32,066 nucleotides of DNA from an uncultured Collinsella sp. Its GTDB lineage: Bacteria; Actinomycetota; Coriobacteriia; Coriobacteriales; Coriobacteriaceae. The position numbers and the translations under genes are program-made. The stretch covers positions 1 through 32,066 of the forward strand of contig CAADUO010000027.1 in NCBI GenBank assembly GCA_900752215.1. Reading direction: 5' to 3'. Below the pieces are notes generated by a model. That model searched no databases, was not told the origin of the DNA, and was given only the letters and a program-made list of their open reading frames with translations. Shown piece after piece: positions 8,836 to 16,200 of this stretch (within the stretch, counting starts at the first letter, position 1; each line of letters begins with the position of its first letter).

Positions 8836-9366
8836 ATGACGGAGCCTTATTTGCAGATTGCCGCAAACAACGAGGAGCTGGCGCGCGATATTGTCGAGCG
8901 CGCAAGTGCCCGTGGTGTGACGGTGTCGACGGCGGAGTCGCTGACGGCGGGCATGATCGCCTCGACGATTGCCGATATCCCGGGTGCCTCGGCGGTGCTT
9001 CGTGGCGGTGCGGTGACCTACTGCGATGAGATTAAACATCGCGTGCTCGGCGTCGAGCAGGAAACGCTCGATCGGTTTAGCGCCGTGTCGCACCAGACGG
9101 CGCGCGAGATGGCCGCGGGCTCGCTGGACCTCTATCAGAGCGATGTGGCCGTGAGCGCAACGGGCTACGCTGGGCCCGGTGGTGGCACCGAGCAAGACCC
9201 CGCCGGCACGTTCTATATTGGCTGGGCGTATCGCGCGGCCGATGGGGGAGCGCCGGTTGTCGAGTCTGCGCGCTGTCATTACGAGGGCGATCGGTCGTGC
9301 GTTCGTGCCCATGCGGTCGCGGAGGCTTTGGGACGCATTGTCCGTGTTCTCAATTCTATGGAATAG
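8836..9366 (+). CDS. CinA C-terminal domain protein (NMN amidohydrolase, PncC-like)
   Basis: This 176-aa protein corresponds to the stand-alone C-terminal domain of CinA (PncC type), which in characterised members deamidates nicotinamide mononucleotide in pyridine nucleotide recycling. Visible hallmarks are STAESLTAGMIASTIADIPGAS, GGAVTYCDEIKHRVLGV, SATGYAGPGGGTE and the C-terminal RxxVR... helix. The N-terminal MoaB-like domain of full CinA is absent, which is normal for this class. ATG at 8836 or GTG at 8830 could be the start; they differ by two residues. It ends directly before a hairpin terminator, so it is the last gene of the rnj-ftsK transcript before recA. Confidence 0.9.
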   Translation: MTEPYLQIAANNEELARDIVERASARGVTVSTAESLTAGMIASTIADIPGASAVLRGGAVTYCDEIKHRVLGVEQETLDRFSAVSHQTAREMAAGSLDLYQSDVAVSATGYAGPGGGTEQDPAGTFYIGWAYRAADGGAPVVESARCHYEGDRSCVRAHAVAEALGRIVRVLNSME

Positions 9367-9373
9367 ACATGGT

Positions 9374-9397
9374 TTAAGGGGCCTTAGGGCCCCTTAA
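9374..9397 (+). terminator. Intrinsic terminator-like hairpin after cinA
   Basis: TTAAGGGGCC (9374-9383) pairs perfectly with 9388-9397 around a 4-base loop, seven bases after the cinA stop. The following TTGTGG is only weakly T-rich, so it may be inefficient. It separates the upstream operon from recA. Confidence 0.6.
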
Positions 9398-9564
9398 TTG
9401 TGGAGATTGGGACCTTTGACGGTATTGGTGTTTGTGCTGGTACAAGGCCTAAATTTATTCGAGCACCCGTATTTGTAATTGGCGTGGTCAAGCATTTGGT
9501 CGGTGAGTGGTTGGCGTTTGGTCGGGTTTTGGAATGGTCGGGTGCATATGATGAATCTGAACGG

Positions 9565-9593
9565 TTGACCACGAACAGCCGTTCGTTTATTAT
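9565..9593 (+). promoter_or_regulatory. recA promoter with a LexA (SOS) box in the spacer
   Basis: The -35 is TTGACC (9565-9570), the spacer is exactly 17 bp (9571-9587) and the -10 is TATTAT (9588-9593). The spacer contains the dyad CGAACAGCCGTTCG (9572-9585), matching the Gram-positive SOS consensus GAAC-N4-GTTC with an extra C/G pair. Bound LexA would cover the promoter, giving damage-inducible recA-recX. Confidence 0.88.
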
Positions 9594-9623
9594 CGTTTCA
9601 GGTTGTTAAGAGGAGGGCTATTC

Positions 9624-10772
9624 ATGGCCAAGAATTCAGGTCCCGTACGTACCGTTCATGCACGCACGACGGGTAAAGAGCGCGATGAGATGATCGCCAC
9701 CACCAAGGCCGAGATTGAGAAGAAGTTCGGCCAGGGCTCTATTATGAGGTATGGCGACGGCGGTCCCGAGCTCGAGGTCGAGGCTATTCCGACGGGCTCT
9801 CTGGCGCTCGATGCCGCCTTGGGTATCGGCGGCGTGCCGCGCGGCCGTATCGTCGAGATTTATGGCCCCGAGTCCTCCGGTAAGACAACGCTTTCACTCG
9901 AGATCCTTGCTGAGGCACAGGCCATGGGTGGCGTTGTTGCATTTATCGATGCCGAGCACGCGCTTGATCCCACCTATGCCGCGCGTATCGGTGTTGATAT
10001 CGATGAGGTCCTCATTTCCCAGCCCGATACGGGCGAGCAGGCGCTCGAGATCGTCGATATGCTTGTGCGCTCCGGTGCCATCGACGCCATCGTCGTCGAC
10101 TCTGTTGCCGCCTTGACTCCGCGTGCCGAAATCGAGGGCGAGATCGGTGACACGACGGTGGGTCTGCAGGCTCGCTTGATGAGCCAGGCGCTCCGCAAGC
10201 TTGCCGGCTCGCTTGCCAAGTCCAACACGACCTGCATCTTCATTAACCAGTTGCGCGAGAAGATCGGCGTCATGTTCGGCAACCCCGAGACCACCACGGG
10301 CGGCCGCGCACTCAAGTTTTTCTCTTCCGTGCGAATCGATATTCGCAAAATCGATACCATCAAGCTCAAGGACGAGGTTATCGGCAATCGCGTGCGTGCC
10401 AAGGTCGTTAAGAACAAGGTGGCCGCTCCGTTCCGCTCGGCTGAGTTTGACATCATGTATGGCACCGGCATCTCCAAAGAGGGCTCGATTCTGGATATGG
10501 CCGTCGAGTGCGGCATCTGTAAAAAGATGGGGTCCTGGTTTGCCTATGGCGAGGATAAGCTCGGCAACGGTCGCGAGGCCGCCAAGACGTTCCTGCGCGA
10601 GCACCCCGATTGCGCCGACGAGATCGAGCACAAGGTTCGCCTTGCCTGCGGCCTTGAGTATGACGACGATGCCCCCTCCGAGGTTGAGTTGACCGATCAG
10701 CCCGCCCCCGAGGAGTTTGATGAGCTGTACGCCATCGATGGCTCCGCAATGCTCGACGATGACGACGAGTAG
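9624..10772 (+). CDS. recA: Recombinase RecA
   Basis: This 382-aa RecA forms filaments on single-stranded DNA, drives strand exchange, and stimulates LexA self-cleavage. Walker A GPESSGKTT is at residues 81-89; FGQGSIMRYGD, EHALDPTYAARIGVD, VDSVAALTPRAEIEGE and INQLREKIGVMFGNPE follow in family order. An N-terminal extension of about 18 residues precedes the usual helix, and the C-terminal tail is strongly acidic (DDDDE), as in other RecAs. I chose the ATG at 9624 because AGGAGG is at 9611-9616. No intein is present. An SOS promoter lies 31 bases upstream of the start, and recX follows 11 bases after the stop. Confidence 0.98.
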   Translation: MAKNSGPVRTVHARTTGKERDEMIATTKAEIEKKFGQGSIMRYGDGGPELEVEAIPTGSLALDAALGIGGVPRGRIVEIYGPESSGKTTLSLEILAEAQAMGGVVAFIDAEHALDPTYAARIGVDIDEVLISQPDTGEQALEIVDMLVRSGAIDAIVVDSVAALTPRAEIEGEIGDTTVGLQARLMSQALRKLAGSLAKSNTTCIFINQLREKIGVMFGNPETTTGGRALKFFSSVRIDIRKIDTIKLKDEVIGNRVRAKVVKNKVAAPFRSAEFDIMYGTGISKEGSILDMAVECGICKKMGSWFAYGEDKLGNGREAAKTFLREHPDCADEIEHKVRLACGLEYDDDAPSEVELTDQPAPEEFDELYAIDGSAMLDDDDE

Positions 10773-10783
10773 CGGATGCCGAC

Positions 10784-11476
10784 ATGTCGTATACGGTGAC
10801 CGAGGCCACGGTCGTTTTTCCCGATAAGAAAGCGGCCTCCTCGTTCTCGAGCGGTTATGCGTCTAAAAAGCCCTGTGCGCATATCGATTGCGATCTTGAG
10901 GGCGGTTTCGAACGTTCCATTTGGATTCCCGTGCGCGTGGCGCGCCTGTACGTTAAGAACCGCCCCGATCTTCCCTGTGATTGGGATGACTTTCGCGAGG
11001 CGGTGCAGCTTATCGAACGCAAATGTGCGCTCACCATGGTGACAGAGATGCTTTCGCGCCGCGATCATGCCACGGGCGAGGTGCGCGATAAGTTGGCGCG
11101 CTATGGCTTTCGACAGCCCGCGATCGATTTTGCGGTTGCTCGAGCGACCGAGTATCGGTTTTTGGACGAGAACCGCTTTTGCTCGTACTTTATCGAAGAG
11201 CGCAAACGTCGCGGTTGGGGACAGCGCAAGATCGAGGTTGAGCTCAAGCGTCGTCATGTCGTGCTTGACGATATCCCCGGGTATCCTGAGGCGTATTTTA
11301 CCGTGGATGACGACTTGACTCGTGCATCGGCCTTGCTCGCTAAACGTCGCGTACCCGAGGTCCGTGCATTCGAAAAGCTCGTCAGATTTTTGATGAGTAA
11401 GGGTTTTTCGTATCACATCGCCGCCGATGCCGTTAAGGCGCGCCTCGATGTCTCAAGTGAGGAATGCGCCGTGTAA
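10784..11476 (+). CDS. recX: RecX regulatory protein
   Basis: This 230-aa protein is RecX, which binds the groove of RecA filaments and limits RecA activity. The C-terminal two thirds show the three-helix repeats of the family: LSRRDHATGEVRDKLARYGF, then IDFAVARATEYRFLDENRFC, then FIEERKRRGWGQRKIEVELKRR. The N-terminal 60 residues are less recognisable. It follows recA by 11 bases and shares its SOS promoter, so repressor and modulator rise together. The ribosome binding site is poor, which suggests lower translation than recA, as usual for this pair. Confidence 0.9.
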   Translation: MSYTVTEATVVFPDKKAASSFSSGYASKKPCAHIDCDLEGGFERSIWIPVRVARLYVKNRPDLPCDWDDFREAVQLIERKCALTMVTEMLSRRDHATGEVRDKLARYGFRQPAIDFAVARATEYRFLDENRFCSYFIEERKRRGWGQRKIEVELKRRHVVLDDIPGYPEAYFTVDDDLTRASALLAKRRVPEVRAFEKLVRFLMSKGFSYHIAADAVKARLDVSSEECAV

Positions 11477-11481
11477 GCGTA

Positions 11482-11533
11482 GCACCCGTTACGCCCCTGC
11501 CGTTCACCGCTCGATTGGTGCCGTGCCGGGTGC
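11482..11533 (+). terminator. Possible terminator after recX
   Basis: GCACCCG (11482-11488) pairs with CGGGTGC (11527-11533), with an inner CACC/GGTG stem, and is followed by GTTTATTT. The loop is long and branched, so this is a weak prediction. Confidence 0.35.
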
Positions 11534-11539
11534 GTTTAT

Positions 11540-11568
11540 TTGACAGTTGTTGCGGTTCAACGTAGGAT
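11540..11568 (+). promoter_or_regulatory. Promoter of the rny leader
   Basis: A perfect -35 TTGACA (11540-11545) stands 17 bp from TAGGAT (11563-11568), which continues as TAGGATAAT. Transcription would start near 11575, giving a leader of about 160 nt before the rny start codon. Confidence 0.7.
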
Positions 11569-11574
11569 AATCAC

Positions 11575-11702
11575 TGTCATTTGCTTTGTGATATGTGCTC
11601 ATCTGTGATGAGTTTGTTTATATGTTTATTTGTATCCGACCCGCATAAGCTGCGCCCATATTACTCAAATGTCGCGAGCCGTTCGTAAGGACGGTTCGTT
11701 TT
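11575..11702 (+). ncRNA. Candidate structured leader or small RNA before rny, ending in a terminator
   Basis: The inferred leader has a CTCATC/GATGAG hairpin with a TGT loop (11598-11612) followed by a T-rich stretch. It then has a 10-bp stem, 11675-11684 with 11689-11698 (two G-U pairs), around the GNRA-type loop GTAA, followed at once by TTTT (11699-11702). This is a complete intrinsic-terminator signature 33 bases before the rny ATG and well after the recX stop. It could be an attenuator, or the 3' end of a roughly 130-nt RNA. No known RNA family was recognised. Confidence 0.45.
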
Positions 11703-11734
11703 GCTGTGTAACGAATCCATAAAAAGGAGTGAGC

Positions 11735-13285
11735 ATGCCTATCATTGCAGCGCTCGTTGGCCTCGTTTTGGGTGCCATCGCCGCCATTGCCTACATGCGC
11801 ACCGCCAAGCAGGGTAGTCTTCACGAGGCCGACGAAAAGATTCAGTCGGCACACGCGCAGGCAGAGTCCCTGATCGGTGATGCAAAGCGTCAGGCCGAGA
11901 CCCTCAAAAAAGAGGCTCTGCTCGAGGCCAAGGAAGAGATCATCAAGAACAAGCAGGCCGCCGAGGCCGAGGACAAGCAGCGTAAGAGCGAGATTCGCAC
12001 GCTCGAAAACCGCGTGATGCAGCGCGAGGAATCGCTCGATCGTCGCAACGATGCGCTCGATAAACGCGAGCACCAGCTGTCCAGCCAGGCCGGTCAGGTC
12101 GAGAAGCGCTCTCGCGAGCTTGAGGAGCTCTGCGCCAAGCAGACCTCCGAGCTCGAGCGTATTGCCGACCTTACGCGCGAGGACGCTCACAAGGAGCTGC
12201 TCGACAAGGTCCGCGGCGAGGTTACCCACGAGGCGGCCACCATCATCCGCGAGTCCGAGCAGCAGGTCCGCGCCGAGTGCCACAAGACCGCTCAGGAGAT
12301 TCTCTCCTTGGCGATTCAGCGTTGCGCCGCCGACCATACCGCCGAGGTCACCGTTACTTCCGTGCACATTCCCTCCGATGACCTCAAGGGTCGCATTATC
12401 GGTCGCGAGGGTCGCAACATCCGCACCTTTGAGCAGGTGTCTGGCGTCAACCTCGTGATTGACGACACCCCCGAGACCGTTGTGCTCTCGAGCTTCGATC
12501 CGGTCCGTCGTGAGACTGCCCGCGTGGCGCTCGAGAACCTCATTGCCGACGGTCGTATTCACCCCGCCCGCATCGAGGAGATGTACCACAAGGCTGCCGA
12601 CTTGGTTCAGCAGCGTGTGCGCGAGGCCGGCGAGCAGGCCGCCTTCGATACCGGTATCCACGACCTGCACCCCGAGATTGTCAAGACCCTGGGTGCTCTG
12701 CGCTACCGCACCTCGTTTGGTCAGAACGTGCTGCAACACTCGCTTGAGGTTTCCGACCTGTGCGGCGTTATGGCCTCCGAGCTTGGTCTGGACGTTGTGA
12801 CCGCCAAGCGCGCTGGTCTTCTTCACGACCTGGGCAAGGCCATCGACCACGACGTTGAGGGTCCGCATGCTGTGATTGGCGCCGAGCTTGCCCGCCGTTA
12901 TGGCGAGAAGCCCGTTATCGTTCACGCGATCGAGGCCCATCATGCCGATGTCGACCCCAACACGGTGCTCGACGTTCTGGTCCAGGCTGCCGATGCCGTC
13001 TCCGCTTCTCGTCCCGGTGCCCGCCGCGAGTCGGCCGAGAATTATATCAAGCGCCTTGAGAAGCTCGAGGAGATCGCCAACTCTCACGACGGCGTCGAGC
13101 GTACCTATGCCATGCAGGCCGGTCGCGAGGTCCATGTCATGGTCCAGCCGGACAAGATCTCCGATGCCCAGTCCACGGTGCTTGCGCACGATATCGCCCA
13201 TCAGATCGAGGAAGAGATGGAGTATCCCGGTCAGGTGCGCGTTGTCGTGATTCGCGAGAGCCGTGCCGTCGATATCGCTAAATAA
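11735..13285 (+). CDS. rny: Ribonuclease Y
   Basis: This 516-aa membrane-bound endoribonuclease starts bulk mRNA decay. Domain order is diagnostic: an N-terminal transmembrane helix (residues 3-21), a long Glu/Lys/Gln-rich coiled coil (about 28-190), a KH RNA-binding domain with GRIIGREGRNIR starting near residue 219, and an HD domain with the catalytic His364-Asp365 pair in LLHDLGKA. The ATG at 11735 is preferred over GTG 11729 because AAGGAG (11724-11729) then has normal spacing. A dedicated promoter and a terminator-bearing leader lie upstream, which would allow control separate from recA-recX. The linkage rny-(ATPase)-spoVS-miaB resembles rny-ymdB-spoVS-miaB in Firmicutes. Confidence 0.96.
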   Translation: MPIIAALVGLVLGAIAAIAYMRTAKQGSLHEADEKIQSAHAQAESLIGDAKRQAETLKKEALLEAKEEIIKNKQAAEAEDKQRKSEIRTLENRVMQREESLDRRNDALDKREHQLSSQAGQVEKRSRELEELCAKQTSELERIADLTREDAHKELLDKVRGEVTHEAATIIRESEQQVRAECHKTAQEILSLAIQRCAADHTAEVTVTSVHIPSDDLKGRIIGREGRNIRTFEQVSGVNLVIDDTPETVVLSSFDPVRRETARVALENLIADGRIHPARIEEMYHKAADLVQQRVREAGEQAAFDTGIHDLHPEIVKTLGALRYRTSFGQNVLQHSLEVSDLCGVMASELGLDVVTAKRAGLLHDLGKAIDHDVEGPHAVIGAELARRYGEKPVIVHAIEAHHADVDPNTVLDVLVQAADAVSASRPGARRESAENYIKRLEKLEEIANSHDGVERTYAMQAGREVHVMVQPDKISDAQSTVLAHDIAHQIEEEMEYPGQVRVVVIRESRAVDIAK

Positions 13286-13286
13286 C

Positions 13287-14372
13287 ATGAACGACGCGAA
13301 CGAGCTCATCTCATTTATCGCGTCGATGTCGGGGGAGGGCAACCTTCGCGTCGAGGAAAACCTTGGCGAGGGGTATGTCCGCCTTCGCGTTTCGGAGGCC
13401 GAGCGCCGTCAGGCCAAGCATGACATTCAGCATGTAGAGGATATTGTCATCGAGATGCTGCGTAATGCTCGTGATGCCGGAGCCGATAAGGTCTATCTTG
13501 CCACGACCAAGGAGGAGGGTGTTCGCACCCTCCTCTTCCTGGATAACGGTTCGGGTGTGCCGCAGGATATGCAGGAGCGTATCTTCGATGCTCGTGTCAC
13601 CTCCAAGCTCGAGAGCATGAAAATGGACCGTTGGGGTGTTCACGGTCGTGGTATGGCGTTGTTCTCTATCAAGCAGAACACGGATGAGGCACGCGTTGTT
13701 ACATCGGGCGTCGATTTGGGCTCCGCGTTTAAGGTGTGCGTTGCTACCGATCGCTTGGGTGAGCGCGCCGACCAGTCGAGCTGGCCTCAGGCGGTTAAAG
13801 ACGAAGACGGCCGCTATGTATGTGCTCGCGGCCCCCACAACATCATTCGCGCAGCCTGTGAGTTTGCCCTTGAGGAGCTGCGTTGCTGCGATGTGTATCT
13901 GGGCTCTCCGTCCGAGATCGCTGCGACCCTGTACGCTCAGGCTTCGAGTCGTCTCGATACGTCGCGCCTGCTCTTTATCGATGACGAGTGCGAGCTTCCG
14001 GTTATCGATCGTTTGGGCCTTGCCTCGGATGCCGAGGACTTTATCCGGATCTGCTCCGGGTTGGGTCTCGAGATGTCCGAGCGCACTGCCCACCGTATTC
14101 TGTCGGGACAGATTAAGCCCGTTCGCGGCGTGACCGCGCGTCTGCTGCGCGAGCGTGATTCCACCTCGCATGCGCCGGCTCCCGTCGATCTTGCCAAGGA
14201 CCGTCGAGGTCTTCGCATCGCCAAGGATGATATGGCGCAGTTTTCGCGTGCGGTCGAGCGTGACTTTAACGACCTCGCTGCCCGGTATTACCTCAATCTG
14301 TGCGGCGACCCTAAGATTCGCGTTTCGCGTGATCGCATCACGGTGACGTTCGATCTTGCCAAAGAGGAATAA
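13287..14372 (+). CDS. GHKL-fold ATPase of unknown function
   Basis: This 361-aa protein has an N-terminal Bergerat (GHKL) ATP-binding fold. The N box IEMLRNARDAGAD contains Glu56 and Asn60, the G1 box is DNGSG at 86-90, and the G2 box is GVHGRGMALFSI from 117. Roughly 190 further residues match no family I know. No histidine-kinase phosphoacceptor domain, MutL endonuclease motif or membrane helix is visible, so it is not an ordinary sensor kinase. ATG 13287 lies one base after the rny stop; GTG 13263 is an alternative. It occupies the place held by ymdB between rny and spoVS in Firmicutes, which suggests a role linked to RNA decay or SpoVS. That role is inference only. Confidence 0.8.
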   Translation: MNDANELISFIASMSGEGNLRVEENLGEGYVRLRVSEAERRQAKHDIQHVEDIVIEMLRNARDAGADKVYLATTKEEGVRTLLFLDNGSGVPQDMQERIFDARVTSKLESMKMDRWGVHGRGMALFSIKQNTDEARVVTSGVDLGSAFKVCVATDRLGERADQSSWPQAVKDEDGRYVCARGPHNIIRAACEFALEELRCCDVYLGSPSEIAATLYAQASSRLDTSRLLFIDDECELPVIDRLGLASDAEDFIRICSGLGLEMSERTAHRILSGQIKPVRGVTARLLRERDSTSHAPAPVDLAKDRRGLRIAKDDMAQFSRAVERDFNDLAARYYLNLCGDPKIRVSRDRITVTFDLAKEE

Positions 14373-14378
14373 AATCTT

Positions 14379-14396
14379 TACCGAGTCCGCTCGGTA
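14379..14396 (+). promoter_or_regulatory. Perfect dyad upstream of spoVS
   Basis: TACCGAG-TCCG-CTCGGTA is a 7-bp perfect inverted repeat. It sits between TTTACC (14377-14382) and TACAGT (14400-14405), which are 17 bp apart and form a poor promoter candidate. It could be an operator, or a hairpin ending the ATPase transcript, though no T-run follows. Confidence 0.35.
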
Positions 14397-14446
14397 CGAT
14401 ACAGTTATTGCAGTTAAAACGTACTTTTAAACGCAGGAGTTTCTTC

Positions 14447-14764
14447 ATGGATTGCCTGAAGGTATCAAGCAAATCATCGCCCGCGTCCGTTGCCGGCGCC
14501 ATTGCCGGCATGGTCAAAGATGGCGTCCCCGTCAACATTCAGTGCGTCGGCGCCGGTGCCGTCAACCAGGCCATCAAGGCCGTTGCCATTGCGCGCGGCT
14601 TTCTGATTCCGACCGGCTTTGATGTCTCCTGCGCGCCGGTGTTCTCCGACATCCTCATTAACGGGGAGTCGCGCACGGCAATCCGTCTCTCTATCTACGT
14701 TCACCAGATTAATCGGGCTGCCATGGATAACGTTGTCATGGACGACGTTAAGCCCGTTGCGTAA
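14447..14764 (+). CDS. spoVS: SpoVS-family protein
   Basis: This 105-aa protein carries the Alba-like SpoVS domain: KVSSKSSPASVAGAIAGMV, then GAGAVNQAIKAVAIARGFL, then a C-terminal RTAIRLSIYVHQ. In Bacillus, SpoVS affects sporulation and septation, but the family is widespread in non-sporulating bacteria and the fold suggests nucleic-acid binding. It has about 19 more residues than the Bacillus protein, mainly a C-terminal tail. I chose the ATG at 14447 from AGGAG at 14435-14439. Spacing from the ATPase gene is 74 bp, with a dyad between them. miaB starts 65 bp downstream. Confidence 0.95.
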   Translation: MDCLKVSSKSSPASVAGAIAGMVKDGVPVNIQCVGAGAVNQAIKAVAIARGFLIPTGFDVSCAPVFSDILINGESRTAIRLSIYVHQINRAAMDNVVMDDVKPVA

Positions 14765-14829
14765 GCGAGCCATTTGCACGCTTGTAGCACCTATGCGCCC
14801 CGTCGATACCATCGTTAGGATGTAAGCTC

Positions 14830-16200
14830 ATGGACCAGCGTTCCGTACGCGATATTCTTGCCGGTAAAACCTACTTTATCCGCACATTCGGCTGCCAGAT
14901 GAACCAGCACGACTCCGAGCGCGTGAGTGGCTTGCTCGATTCGTATGGCTGTCTTATGGCGCTCGATCCCGAGCATGCCGATATTGTCGTGTTCATGACG
15001 TGCTGTGTGCGCGAGGCTGCCGATACGCGCCTGTATGGTCAGTGCAATTCCTGTAAGAGCCTTCCTCCTTCGCCTTCGGGTAAGCGCGTGGTCGCCGTGG
15101 GCGGCTGCATCGCCCAGCGCGATGGCGAGGGCTTGCTCACCAACGTCGATAACGTCAACGTCATTTTTGGTACCCATTCTATTGCGCACGTTGCCGAGCT
15201 TATCGCCGAGGCGTTTTTGGATGGCAAGCGCCATATCCGCACGAATGAGCATGAGGATACCGACGCCATGAGTATGCCGTGGCATCGCGAGACGCAGTAT
15301 CACGCTTGGGTGCCTATCATGACGGGCTGTAACAACTTCTGCACGTACTGCATCGTGCCGTACGTCCGTGGTCGCGAGAAGAGCCGTCCCTTCGAGGAGA
15401 TTGTCGACGAGGTGACAGGTCTGGTGCGTCAGGGCGTGCGCGAGATTACGCTGCTGGGCCAAAACGTTAACTCCTACGGTCGCGATCTCTTTGGCAAGCC
15501 GCGTTTTGCCGATCTGCTGCGCGCTGTGGGCGATACGGGTGTCGAGCGTATCTTCTTTACCTCTTCGCATCCTAAGGATCTGCTGCCCGAGACCATTGAT
15601 GCTATGGCCGAGACGCCTGCCGTCATGCCGCAGCTTCACCTGGCCGTTCAGTCGGGTTCCACGCGCATCCTTAAAGAGATGAATCGTCGGTACACGCGCG
15701 AGGATTATCTGGGCCTGGTCGATCGTATTCGTAACCGTATGCCCGATATTGCGCTTTCGACCGACATTATCGTGGGCTTCCCGGGTGAGACCGAGGAAGA
15801 CTTTGAGCAGACGCTCTCGCTTGCCGAGACGGTGCGCTATGCCCAAGCCTACACGTTTATTTACTCCAAGCGCGCCGGTACCCCGGCCGCCGAGATTTAT
15901 GATCCCACCCCGCATGAGGTTATCCTTGAGCGCTTTAACCGTCTGGTCAAGGTTATCGAGACGACGGCACACGAGTATAACCAGGGCGAGCTTCGCACCG
16001 TGGTGCCTGCACTTATTGAGGGTACGAGCAAGAAGAACGACGCTGTTCTTCTGGGCAAGAGCCCTAAGAACCAGACGGTGCATGCCCCGATTCCTGCTGG
16101 CTATGGCATCGATCAGCTCATCGGCAAGATCGTCGATGTTGATATTGATGTCGCCAAGACGTGGTATCTGTCTGGCTCCGTCGTGGGCGAGCCTCGCTAA
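14830..16200 (+). CDS. miaB: tRNA-2-methylthio-N6-dimethylallyladenosine synthase MiaB
   Basis: This 456-aa radical-SAM methylthiotransferase converts i6A37 to ms2i6A37 in tRNAs reading UNN codons. TFGCQMNQHDSE (Cys22) is the MiaB signature. Further cluster cysteines lie in MTCCVREAAD and GGCIAQRDG, and the SAM-cluster motif CNNFCTYC has Cys167, Cys171 and Cys174. A C-terminal TRAM domain is present. It overlaps miaA by one base (TAATG), coupling the enzyme that makes i6A to the one that thiomethylates it. The upstream AGGATG is a weak ribosome binding site. Confidence 0.96.
   Translation: MDQRSVRDILAGKTYFIRTFGCQMNQHDSERVSGLLDSYGCLMALDPEHADIVVFMTCCVREAADTRLYGQCNSCKSLPPSPSGKRVVAVGGCIAQRDGEGLLTNVDNVNVIFGTHSIAHVAELIAEAFLDGKRHIRTNEHEDTDAMSMPWHRETQYHAWVPIMTGCNNFCTYCIVPYVRGREKSRPFEEIVDEVTGLVRQGVREITLLGQNVNSYGRDLFGKPRFADLLRAVGDTGVERIFFTSSHPKDLLPETIDAMAETPAVMPQLHLAVQSGSTRILKEMNRRYTREDYLGLVDRIRNRMPDIALSTDIIVGFPGETEEDFEQTLSLAETVRYAQAYTFIYSKRAGTPAAEIYDPTPHEVILERFNRLVKVIETTAHEYNQGELRTVVPALIEGTSKKNDAVLLGKSPKNQTVHAPIPAGYGIDQLIGKIVDVDIDVAKTWYLSGSVVGEPR

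Noticed and set aside
6271..9312. 1013-codon open frame on the minus strand
   Set aside because: It runs antisense through rodZ, yajQ, rimO, pgsA and cinA, all clear families. Its translation is low-complexity His/Asp/Arg-rich, a result of codon bias in G+C-rich genes.
9400..9609. 69-codon frame between cinA and recA
   Set aside because: It overlaps the recA promoter and SOS box and shows no known domain or ribosome binding site.
11618..13342. 574-codon open frame opposite rny
   Set aside because: Mirror frame of a strongly biased coding sequence; RNase Y on the other strand is certain.
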